In this document: piece by piece, positions 1 to 5,032 of the stretch
How positions within the stretch are numbered: position 1 is the stretch's first letter
How the letters are laid out: the number at the start of each line of letters is the position of its first letter
Assembly (NCBI GenBank): GCA_044869955.1
Contig: JBIOYC010000084.1
Coordinates: 1-7,053, forward strand
DNA from: CALMKX01 sp044869955
GTDB lineage: Bacteria; Acidobacteriota; Thermoanaerobaculia; Multivoradales; SZUA-115
Direction of reading: 5' to 3'
DNA length: 7,053 bases
The notes under the pieces: model-generated
The model's input: the letters and a program-made list of their open reading frames with translations, nothing else
What the model was told of the DNA's origin: nothing
The model's database searches: none
Translations under genes and position numbers: made by a program

Positions 1-503
1 GTCCGCCGCAGCTCGCGGAAGCAGCGTTGCAGGGTCCGTCCGACGCTCCCGCGGCGGTAGCCGGTGCGGGCTGCGGCCTCGCCCCAGGGCCAGCCCACGA
101 CGTAGGCGGCCAGCAGGAGGTTGCGGGGCTTGGGCTTGAGGGTGCGCAGGGCGCGGGAGAGGTCGTGGCGCAGCTCGACGAGCTGGTGGGGGCAGTGCCC
201 GCGATCCAGGTGGGGTAGCACGGCGGGGTCCCGGGTCACCAGCCACTGCCGCCGATGCTGGGCTCGCCAGTAGAGCCAGCAGTGCTTCCTCATGGCGGCC
301 ACCAACCATTCCCGAGGCTTTTCGATGCGGTGGACGTTGCGCAGGGCGGCGAGCGCCAAGTCCTGGATGAGGTCCTGCGCGTCCGCCGCCGGGACGTTGT
401 GGGCGCGGGTGATGCGCTCGAAGTTGGGCACCAGCCCCACGAAGAGGCGGGCCAGCTCGTCCGCGCTCAGGACGGCCGCTGGAACGCCAGGGCCGGGTTG
501 CAC
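1..503 (-). CDS. ECF-type RNA polymerase sigma factor (partial, 3' end beyond the left edge)
   Basis: I translated 167 codons of this minus-strand frame from a GTG at 503, with no stop before the window edge. Residues about 16-82 look like sigma region 2: DAQDLIQDLALAALRNV (41-57) matches the region 2.2 DAEDLVQE-type core-binding helix, followed by a basic, Trp-rich stretch (REWLVAAMRKHCWLYWRAQH). Residues about 108-167 look like region 4, with a helix-turn-helix in LLAAYVVGWPWGEAAARTG and a basic second helix. Family role: it directs RNA polymerase to a small set of promoters. The GTG start is chosen because GGAGG lies 7 bases upstream, no other start lies upstream in frame nearby, and region 2 follows at normal spacing. 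The gene overlaps the end of the TPR gene by 37 bases, which suggests translational coupling. Its targets cannot be told from the sequence. Confidence 0.85.
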   Translation of the reverse strand, partial: MQPGPGVPAAVLSADELARLFVGLVPNFERITRAHNVPAADAQDLIQDLALAALRNVHRIEKPREWLVAAMRKHCWLYWRAQHRRQWLVTRDPAVLPHLDRGHCPHQLVELRHDLSRALRTLKPKPRNLLLAAYVVGWPWGEAAARTGYRRGSVGRTLQRCFRELRR

Positions 504-1801
504 CGGGCCGCCTCCAGGTAGCGGTGGAGCTGGCGCAGCAGCTCGAGGGTGATCTGTTCCAGCCGGGCCGCTTCGCGGAACAGCATCACGGCCGCCTGGG
601 CCTCGCGGTGCACCTCCAGGCGCTCGAAGGTGGGGACGATCTCCTCGGCGATGGCCTTGACCTCCGCGGTGCGCCGCTCCTCGAGGTAGAGGGCCGCGAG
701 ATCCAAGGAGACCAAGGCCACGTCGTAGGGCAGCTCGGCCTCCAGGAAGCCGCCCCGCGCGGCGACCAGGCAGCGCTCGGCCGTGGCAACCTCCCTCAGG
801 CCCTGGGCGATCAGCCCCTCGAGCCACAAGGCTCGCAGCTGGGTGAGAGGCTCCGGTGCCTGGTGGTAGAGCGGCAGCGCCGCTGCGAGGGTGCGCTGGG
901 CCTCCTCGAATTGGCCGGCATCACAGAGCCAGTGGGCGAGGTTCTGATGGGCGTAGAGGTAGAGCCGAGGGTGGCGAGCGGCGTCCACCAGCTCGAGGGC
1001 CTCGCGGGTCGCAACCATGGCACGCTCGATACGCCCCTGTTCACGGTAGACGTATCCCAGCTTGATCAGGGTGAGGGCCTGCTGGGGGCCGTCCTGCTCG
1101 AAGCGGTAGGCCGTGAGCGCCCGCTCCAGCAGCTTCTCGGCGTCGTCGAAGCGGCGCTGGGCTCGCCGCAGAGAGCCTTCGAAAGAGTCCAGCTCGGCGC
1201 GCACCCGGCGGTCCCCGCCGCCCTCGCCGCGCAGGAAGAAGCGGGCGTCCCGCAGGGCCTCGTCGGCCTCCTCCAGGCGGCCGAGGGCGCGCAGGGCGTT
1301 GCCTTCGTGGGCGCGGGCACGCAGGTAAACCTCGGTGGCCACCATCGAGGCGCGGGTGTCGAGCAGCACCCGCTTGGCCAAGCGGGCGAGGTCCAGGGCC
1401 TCTCGGGGGAGACCGGGCATCCGCTCGAGGCTCTGTTCGAGCAGGAGAGAAGCGAGAGAGGGGCTGGCGAAGCGCCGAGGGCGCAACGCGAGGAAGCGCT
1501 CCCGCCCCTCGGGGGAGAGGCCGAGCAGGTCCGGCAGGTCCAAGGCGGCCTGGGCTCGCTCCTCCTCCAGGATGACGGCCTCCATCGAGGCCCGGGAGCC
1601 CACCTTCTCGAACAGCTCTTCGTAGTCCGCCACCTTCCAGCCCTTCCACTGCGACTCCTCGTCGAAGGCTTCGAACTCGGACTTGCACACGGGGCAGAGC
1701 TCGAAGAGGTGGTGCATCACCAGGGACACCAGGTCCCCCGGGGTGCGCTCTCCTCGCTCGACGCCCCGCAGCAGCTCGCGAGTCAGATGATCGTCCGACA
1801 T
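467..1801 (-). CDS. TPR-repeat protein with N-terminal HxxxxCxxC motif, candidate regulator of the adjacent sigma factor
   Basis: This protein has 444 residues. The ATG at 1801 has AGGAGG 9 bases upstream; the frame is open further upstream, but that stretch is Pro/Arg-rich and not protein-like. Residues 20-45 contain MHHLFELCPVC, with H31, C36 and C39 in an Hx4Cx2C arrangement that resembles the zinc-binding motif of ZAS anti-sigma factors (usually Hx3Cx2C). Residues about 155-415 form a run of helical hairpins read as TPR or MalT-like repeats, for example 241-274 (LGYVYREQGRIERA), 281-314 (NLAHWLCDAGQFEEA) and 360-395 (SLDLAALYLEERRTAE). There is no signal peptide or membrane helix, so it is probably cytoplasmic. 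It ends 37 bases inside the sigma factor gene. Known families and the context suggest an anti-sigma or accessory role, but this is inference; a general protein-interaction scaffold is the alternative. Confidence 0.8.
   Translation of the reverse strand: MSDDHLTRELLRGVERGERTPGDLVSLVMHHLFELCPVCKSEFEAFDEESQWKGWKVADYEELFEKVGSRASMEAVILEEERAQAALDLPDLLGLSPEGRERFLALRPRRFASPSLASLLLEQSLERMPGLPREALDLARLAKRVLLDTRASMVATEVYLRARAHEGNALRALGRLEEADEALRDARFFLRGEGGGDRRVRAELDSFEGSLRRAQRRFDDAEKLLERALTAYRFEQDGPQQALTLIKLGYVYREQGRIERAMVATREALELVDAARHPRLYLYAHQNLAHWLCDAGQFEEAQRTLAAALPLYHQAPEPLTQLRALWLEGLIAQGLREVATAERCLVAARGGFLEAELPYDVALVSLDLAALYLEERRTAEVKAIAEEIVPTFERLEVHREAQAAVMLFREAARLEQITLELLRQLHRYLEAARCNPALAFQRPS
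511..515 (-). promoter_or_regulatory. Ribosome-binding site deciding the GTG start of the sigma factor
   Basis: On the minus strand GGAGG stands 7 bases before the GTG at 503. It lies wholly inside the coding sequence of the TPR gene, so ribosomes finishing that gene can reload here. This is the main evidence for a GTG start and for coupling of the two genes. Confidence 0.7.
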
Positions 1802-1844
1802 CGTCACTTCCCTCCTGTTGGAAATGCTGTGCAAAGAAGACGAG

Positions 1845-1876
1845 GGGCCGGCGCCCCGACGAGGAGACGCCGGCCC
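1845..1876 (-). other. Intergenic hairpin between the small secreted protein gene and the TPR gene
   Basis: A perfect 9-bp inverted repeat, GGGCCGGCG (1845-1853) and CGCCGGCCC (1868-1876), flanks a 14-base loop. It begins 10 bases after the stop codon of the small secreted protein gene, reading on the minus strand. It is followed by CTCGTCTTCTTTG, which is pyrimidine-rich but has no solid run of T. It could be a weak or partial terminator that lowers transcription into the TPR-sigma pair, or a 3'-end stabiliser. The stem is directly visible; the function is inferred. Confidence 0.5.
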
Positions 1877-1886
1877 GGGTGGGGGC

Positions 1887-2243
1887 TCAGGGCCCGGAGC
1901 CCGTGGGCGAGGAGCTTGAGCTTGGGGCGGGATGGCCGTGTGGGTCGATGGCCGAACCGGCTTTGTCCGGCGAGGCCAAGCCGGCGGGCCAGGAGCCGGC
2001 GGGAGGGGCGGGTTGACCGTGCGGGTCGACGGCGGAACCTTCCTTGCTCCAGTGTGCTGGGTCTTCCAGCAACCCCGGCCTCTCCCAGGAGCCGTCCCAC
2101 AGGGCCCGCAGGGCCTCCAACAGCTCTTCGAGAGGGCCGAGCGCCGAACGGGCGGGCGGCCCGGCCCAGGCCGGGCTCGCCCAGGGGCCGGCGAGCAGGA
2201 GCAGCAGCACTGCTCCCGCTGAGACACGACGCAACATACGCAT
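1887..2243 (-). CDS. Small secreted protein with two DPHG repeats (hypothetical)
   Basis: I do not recognise a named family. The protein has 118 residues. The ATG at 2243 is preceded by AAGGAG at 8 bases, and the N-terminus is a classic signal peptide: basic MRMLRR, a hydrophobic stretch AGAVLLLLLAG, then SPAWA before a likely cleavage after residue 27. The mature part starts with a leucine-rich amphipathic stretch (LGPLEELLEALRALWDG, 35-51). It continues with two copies of a 14-residue unit, KEGSAVDPHGQPAP (67-80) and KAGSAIDPHGHPAP (94-107), separated by a Pro/Gly-rich linker, and ends in a Ser/Pro tail. It sits upstream of the TPR and sigma genes on the same strand, with 85 bases between. 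It has no cysteine in the mature region, so it is not a lipoprotein. It may be an exported peptide or its precursor; this is inference. Its leader can fold over the ribosome-binding site (see 2245-2324). Confidence 0.7.
   Translation of the reverse strand: MRMLRRVSAGAVLLLLLAGPWASPAWAGPPARSALGPLEELLEALRALWDGSWERPGLLEDPAHWSKEGSAVDPHGQPAPPAGSWPAGLASPDKAGSAIDPHGHPAPSSSSSPTGSGP
1923..2045 (-). repeat. Two in-frame 42-bp direct repeats coding for the DPHG units
   Basis: The copies lie at 1923-1964 and 2004-2045 and share 33 of 42 bases by my alignment; the encoded units share 11 of 14 residues, with G-S-A-[VI]-D-P-H-G and P-A-P conserved. Several differences are silent or conservative, such as Val/Ile and two different Asp codons. 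This suggests the amino-acid motif is kept by selection after an old duplication. Confidence 0.75.
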
Positions 2244-2244
2244 C

Positions 2245-2324
2245 GCGCACACTCCTTCGAGACGGCAAAAGGCCGCACCGACCCCATGCCGGTCGGCTCG
2301 GACCGTCCTCTTCGGAGTGTGCGC
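2245..2324 (-). promoter_or_regulatory. Structured mRNA leader predicted to mask the ribosome-binding site of the small secreted protein gene
   Basis: On the minus strand, GCGCACACTCC (2324 to 2314) is perfectly complementary to GGAGTGTGCGC (2255 to 2245). The downstream arm contains GGAG of the AAGGAG ribosome-binding site and ends 1 base before the ATG. Inside the 58-base loop there is further pairing: GAG/ACGG with a bulged G against CCGTCTC, and a 6-bp hairpin CCGACC-GGCATGG-GGTCGG. A 4-bp hairpin CGGC-CTTTT-GCCG could compete with the inner helix. A second hairpin with 7-bp arms (2323-2329 and 2338-2344) abuts the upstream arm and overlaps it by two bases. The pairings are seen directly; translational control is inferred. 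I recognise no named riboswitch. Confidence 0.6.
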
Positions 2325-2360
2325 CACGGAGTGGCAGCCGTGGCAAGGCGGAGGAGTGGA

Positions 2361-2651
2361 TCACGGCTCTTCTCGCCGTCGAGGTCCCGCGTCCTCGGCC
2401 GCCTCCTCGCCTTTCTCGGCCTCCCATTCGTCGAGGGTGGCGGCGATGGTCTCGGCGGTGCGCTTCTCGCGGTTCTCGGGGAGGGCCTGCCAGTAGGCCC
2501 AGAACGCTTCCTCGAGCAGCTCGTACGCGTGACTCCCTCGGACATCGGAAAGCGCCTTCAGGCGGTGGCGAGCCTCGGCGGACATGGTGACGTAGATCGC
2601 CGGGCCGACCATCGGCTTGCGGCGGCGCGGTCTGTTGGCTGGTTTCTCCAT
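2361..2651 (-). CDS. Small ribbon-helix-helix-like (CopG/Arc-type) DNA-binding protein
   Basis: This protein has 96 residues. A basic N-terminal arm (RPRRRKP, 8-13 region) precedes a short strand-like segment AIYVTMSAEA (18-27), helix RHRLKALSDV (28-37), turn RGSHA (38-42) and a second helix YELLEEAFWAYWQAL (43-57), the order and spacing expected of a ribbon-helix-helix dimer. The C-terminal third is highly charged and Glu-rich and probably disordered. The ATG at 2651 has no ribosome-binding site, but a promoter places the transcript start at or near the A of the ATG, so a leaderless mRNA is likely. A longer reading from 2954 would run through the divergent promoter region and is rejected. 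It is first in the row of minus-strand genes, 117 bases ahead of the secreted protein gene. No toxin partner is adjacent, so an antitoxin role is unsupported; a repressor is plausible. The family call rests on pattern only. Confidence 0.65.
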   Translation of the reverse strand: MEKPANRPRRRKPMVGPAIYVTMSAEARHRLKALSDVRGSHAYELLEEAFWAYWQALPENREKRTAETIAATLDEWEAEKGEEAAEDAGPRRREEP

Positions 2652-2657
2652 GCGGCT

Positions 2658-2687
2658 AGTGTACTTATGGGCAGCAATAACCGTCAA
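2658..2687 (-). promoter_or_regulatory. Sigma-70-type promoter of the ribbon-helix-helix gene, predicting a leaderless mRNA
   Basis: On the minus strand TTGACG (2687-2682, 5 of 6 to the -35 consensus) is followed after 18 bases by TACACT (2663-2658, 4 of 6 to the -10 consensus). Seven bases past the -10 box is 2651, the A of the ATG. The surroundings are AT-rich compared with the rest of the window. There is no ribosome-binding site before this ATG, which agrees with leaderless translation. Confidence 0.55.
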
Positions 2688-2724
2688 TCTGTGAAATACG
2701 GCTGCGTCGACAGAGGCTTGGGCG

Positions 2725-2776
2725 CCGAGCGCTCGGTAGGGCGGGCTGCTAGGATCCCGAGATCGGAATCTCAGGG
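2725..2776. promoter_or_regulatory. Two palindromic candidate operators in the divergent intergenic region
   Basis: CCGAGCGCTCGG (2725-2736) is a perfect 12-base palindrome. Some 22 bases further on, GAGAT (2759-2763) and ATCTC (2768-2772) form an inverted repeat around CGGA, flanked by CCC and GGG with one unpaired base. The region lies between the divergent starts of the ribbon-helix-helix gene and the acetyltransferase gene. These could be protein-binding sites, perhaps for the neighbouring repressor-like protein, or leader hairpins of the acetyltransferase mRNA. I saw no convincing -35/-10 pair for the plus strand. Confidence 0.3.
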
Positions 2777-2849
2777 TCGGTCGTCTGGCCCCACTCACGT
2801 TCTGCTGGCGGCTCCGCCGATGCCGCCGGCTTCTGCGAGGAGGATCGGC

Positions 2850-3386
2850 ATGTCCTATCGCTTCCCCATGGAGGCCGTTCTCCGGGACGGCAAGCGGCTC
2901 CTGATCCGCCCCTTCACCGAGCGCGACGCCGAGGCCCTCTATCAGTTCTTCCACGGCCTACCGCCCGCGGTCCGGCGCTTCGCCTGGGACAACATCAACG
3001 ATCCGGCGATCGTCGCCGGCTGGGCCCGCAACCTCGATTACGGCAAGGTCCTCCCCCTCCTCGCCCTGGACGGCAACCGAGTCGTCGCCGACGCCACCTT
3101 GCACCGCCGCGACCGCGGCCCCCTGCGTCTGGTGGGGCGGGTCAAGTGGTTGATGGAGCCCAGCTATCGTGGCCTCGGCCTGGGCACGACCCTGATCAAC
3201 ACCTTCATCTCGATCGCCCGCGACCAGGGCCTACGCCACCTCTCCTGCATGCTGATCGCCGATCTCGAGGCGGACGCCGTCCAGACCCTGAGCGGACTGG
3301 GGTTCACCCAGCAGCTCGCCCCAGGCTACGGCGTCGATCCCGACGGCGACGCCCACGACATGGTCAAGCTGGCCCTCAAGCTGTAG
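2850..3386 (+). CDS. GNAT-family N-acetyltransferase
   Basis: This protein has 178 residues, a usual length for a single-domain GNAT. It uses acetyl-CoA to acetylate an amine; the substrate cannot be read from the sequence. It opens with a strand and the typical LLIRPFTERDAEALYQFF segment (17-34). The cofactor-binding motif A is clear at residues 103-120, EPSYRGLGLGTTLINTFI, with R107-x-x-G110-x-G112 as the pyrophosphate-binding loop. The C-terminal LSGLGFTQ (147-154) is the usual late GNAT strand signature. The ATG at 2850 is supported by AGGAGG 7 bases upstream. A later Met (residue 7) lacks such support, and the long open stretch upstream is not protein-like. It stands alone on the plus strand, divergent from the ribbon-helix-helix gene and convergent with the phosphodiesterase gene. 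Confidence 0.9.
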   Translation: MSYRFPMEAVLRDGKRLLIRPFTERDAEALYQFFHGLPPAVRRFAWDNINDPAIVAGWARNLDYGKVLPLLALDGNRVVADATLHRRDRGPLRLVGRVKWLMEPSYRGLGLGTTLINTFISIARDQGLRHLSCMLIADLEADAVQTLSGLGFTQQLAPGYGVDPDGDAHDMVKLALKL

Positions 3387-3402
3387 GCGAGAGCGGGGAA
3401 GA

Positions 3403-3443
3403 CCCCCTCACCCTGGCCCTCTCCCCCCTGCGGGGGGCGAGGG
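3403..3443 (+). repeat. REP-like palindromic element, copy 1, possible terminator
   Basis: The element begins CCCCCTCACCCTGGCCC and ends in a strong stem: CCCTC (3417-3421) with GAGGG (3439-3443) and CCCCCC (3423-3428) with GGGGGG (3432-3437), one mismatch and a 3-base loop. It lies 16 bases after the stop of the acetyltransferase gene. It is an inverted copy of 3557-3597 (37 of 41 bases identical). Short interspersed elements of this look are common between genes in many bacteria. There is no T-tract, so any terminator role would be factor-assisted. Confidence 0.75.
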
Positions 3444-3556
3444 AACCGGAGGGGAGGCTGCTGTCCGTTTGTGAGGGGGCGAGGGAACCGGAGAGGAAGC
3501 TGTGCTTTCTCATGGAGGCGAGGGAGCCGGAGCGGCAGAGGGCGTGCCGTCCAGCC
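3436..3556. repeat. Three imperfect tandem repeats of about 40 bp between the REP-like elements
   Basis: Units start at 3436, 3478 and 3517 with periods of 42 and 39 bases. Each opens with GGCGAGGGAACCGGAG or a variant (GGCGAGGGAGCCGGAG in the third). Over the first 25 bases units 1 and 2 differ at two positions, and unit 3 is more divergent; the rest of each unit differs. The unit head matches the outer edge of the REP-like element, so this looks like partial amplification or successive insertion of that element. There is no sign that the cluster is a gene of its own, but the end of the phosphodiesterase gene lies in it. Confidence 0.65.
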
Positions 3557-4913
3557 CCCTCTCCCCCGGCACGGGGGAGAGGGCCGGGGTGAGGGGGAGC
3601 GCTTGGGCGGCCTCGGGGGCGAGCGTCAAGCCCAGCCAGCGGGCGACGGTGGGGGCGATGGCGGTCATCGGCACCAGCCCGAGGCTGCCCCTGCGGTCGA
3701 GGCCCGGGCCAGCCCAGATCAGCGACGCCCGCAGCTCCGGCCGGTCCGGTGCATGGCCGTGGGTGCCGCGGAACTTGCTCTCCCCCAGCCACTCACCGGC
3801 GGCCGAGCCCGTGAAGGAGAAGCCCGGCCGGGCGTCCAGGGCCAGCAGGGCGTCGCCTCCCATCGCGCGCACCTCCTCCGGCCCCAGGACGCGCAGCAGG
3901 CCCGAGGCCGGGTCGGCCGCCCGGGCCTCGAAGGCCGAACGCAGGGCCGCCAGATCGATCGGCCCCGACGTCTCGTCGAGATAGAGGCTGGCCGAGCCGC
4001 CGCTGGGGTGGAAGAAGGCTCGCCACTTCTGCACCTTGCCCTGCTCATCGAGCTCGATCAGGCCCAGGTCGCGCAGCAGGGTGTTGGGCCGCACCGCGCG
4101 CCCGGCCGGCAGGAAGCCGTGGTCCGAGACCACCACCACGGCGGTCGAGGCCGCGAGACCGGCCCGACCGACGCTCTCGAGCAGCCGGCCGAGGCGGGCG
4201 TCCGCCCCCTCGATGGCGGCCTTGGCCTCCGGGCTGCCGGGCCCGAAGTCGTGCTGGGCCGAGTCGACCTCGATCAGGTGGAGCAGCAGGAGATGGGGCC
4301 GTTGGGTCTCGATCAGGTAGCGGCCGGCGTCGAGGCGCTCCTCGTCCGTGGGTGGGTAGGAGAAGGGGCGGCCCCGGAAGGTCTCGACCGCCCGCAGCAG
4401 ACCAGGCGTCGAGAGCAGGTCGAGCAGCTTGAGGTCGTCCGGGTGGGTCGACCCGGAGCGCCAGATCTCGGGCAGATTGAAGTCCGCCACCAGGCCCACG
4501 GTCACCGGCCAGGCCACGGCGGCGGTGGTCAACCAGCGGGCCTCGGCCGCGGAGACCAGGGTCGGCACCTGCACGTCGCGGGCGTACCAGGTCCAGGCTT
4601 CGGCGGAGCGCTCCTCGGGGTCGAAGATGCGGTTCGCCGTGATGCCGTGAAGGCGCGGCGGCACGCCGGTGATCAACGTCGTGTGGGAAGGATAGGTGAC
4701 GGTGGGCAGCACCCCCGTCACGCCCTCGGCGAAGGCACCCTGGGCGACCAGCCGGCGCAGGGTGGGCACGGCCAGCCCCAGCTCGTCCGGGCGCAGGTAG
4801 GTCTCGGGCATCAGACCGTCGATCGAGACCATCACGACGTGGCGGGGCGCGGGCTCGGCGGCCTCGGCGGCGCCGAGCCACCAGGGGAGGAGGGTGAGGA
4901 AGAGGGCCTTCAT
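3510..4913 (-). CDS. Secreted type I phosphodiesterase / nucleotide pyrophosphatase (alkaline phosphatase superfamily)
   Basis: This protein has 467 residues with a signal peptide (MKALFLTLLPWWLGAAEA, likely cut after residue 18), so it acts outside the cytoplasm. It hydrolyses phosphodiester or pyrophosphate bonds using two metal ions. By analogy with the NPP family the active site reads: D32 in SIDGLMP; nucleophile T73 in PTVTYPSHTTLITG; D217 and H221 in IEVDSAQHDFGPGS; D264 and H265 in VVSDHGF; H385 in GTHGHAP. All expected ligands are present, so it should be active. Natural substrates (nucleotides, phospholipid head groups or others) cannot be told. The catalytic fold ends near residue 435 (PTVARWLGLTLAPEAA). 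The last 27 or so residues are Pro/Ala/Ser-rich and come from the repeat cluster at 3403-3597, which also supplies the TGA stop. The ATG gives an intact signal peptide, but I see no ribosome-binding site close to it. It is divergent from the TonB-dependent receptor gene. Confidence 0.9.
   Translation of the reverse strand: MKALFLTLLPWWLGAAEAAEPAPRHVVMVSIDGLMPETYLRPDELGLAVPTLRRLVAQGAFAEGVTGVLPTVTYPSHTTLITGVPPRLHGITANRIFDPEERSAEAWTWYARDVQVPTLVSAAEARWLTTAAVAWPVTVGLVADFNLPEIWRSGSTHPDDLKLLDLLSTPGLLRAVETFRGRPFSYPPTDEERLDAGRYLIETQRPHLLLLHLIEVDSAQHDFGPGSPEAKAAIEGADARLGRLLESVGRAGLAASTAVVVVSDHGFLPAGRAVRPNTLLRDLGLIELDEQGKVQKWRAFFHPSGGSASLYLDETSGPIDLAALRSAFEARAADPASGLLRVLGPEEVRAMGGDALLALDARPGFSFTGSAAGEWLGESKFRGTHGHAPDRPELRASLIWAGPGLDRRGSLGLVPMTAIAPTVARWLGLTLAPEAAQALPLTPALSPVPGERGLDGTPSAAPAPSPP
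3557..3597 (-). repeat. REP-like palindromic element, copy 2, inverted, inside the phosphodiesterase gene end
   Basis: A perfect 11-bp stem, CCCTCTCCCCC (3557-3567) with GGGGGAGAGGG (3573-3583), encloses a 5-base loop and is followed by CCGGGGTGAGGGGG. Read on the minus strand it matches copy 1 at 37 of 41 positions. It encodes residues about 440-453 (PLTPALSPVPGERG) of the phosphodiesterase, so it forms part of that coding sequence. Confidence 0.75.
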
Positions 4914-5032
4914 GGCCCGACGCTACCAGCCTCGCAACGACGGCGTGTGACAACCGTGTGAGCGCCATGCGTCCGAGCCGGGGGCCGTTGCGCTAAGATT
5001 CCGGGCAACCTGCGTAGCACAAGGAGACTTCG
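4914..5032. promoter_or_regulatory. Divergent intergenic region between the phosphodiesterase and receptor genes
   Basis: These 119 bases must hold the start signals of both genes. The receptor gene has a clear ribosome-binding site, AAGGAG at 5021-5026, 6 bases before its ATG. TAAGAT (4994-4999) is a possible -10 box for the receptor, but no matching -35 box stands 16-18 bases upstream. TTGTCA on the minus strand (near 4948-4953) resembles a -35 box for the phosphodiesterase, but no good -10 box follows at proper spacing. Alternative sigma factors are possible. Confidence 0.35.

Noticed and set aside
1802..2545. Upstream extension of the TPR protein to a 692-residue product
   Set aside because: The added part is Pro/Arg/Ser-rich, crosses the secreted protein gene in another frame, and the ATG at 1801 has an AGGAGG at proper spacing.
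524..2590. A 688-residue open frame on the plus strand opposite the TPR and secreted protein genes
   Set aside because: It is the antisense shadow of well-supported minus-strand genes in GC-rich DNA; its composition is Gly/Arg/Gln-rich with no recognisable domain and no ribosome-binding site.
2286..2849. Upstream extension of the acetyltransferase to 366 residues
   Set aside because: The GNAT fold begins right after 2850, which has a strong ribosome-binding site; the extension overlaps genes on the other strand.
2652..2954. Upstream extension of the ribbon-helix-helix protein to 197 residues
   Set aside because: It would cross the promoter region and overlap the start of the acetyltransferase gene; the added sequence has no protein-like pattern.
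3436..3556. Possible CRISPR-like repeat and spacer pattern
   Set aside because: There are only three units, the heads are imperfect and match the neighbouring REP-like element, intervening stretches are just 14-17 bases, and no cas gene is present.
3471..4961. A 496-residue open frame on the plus strand
   Set aside because: It is the antisense shadow of the phosphodiesterase gene, whose catalytic motifs are all intact on the minus strand.
4971..4999. Standard -35/-10 promoter for the receptor gene
   Set aside because: TAAGAT is acceptable as a -10 box, but the bases 16-18 upstream do not resemble a -35 box, so no full promoter is called.
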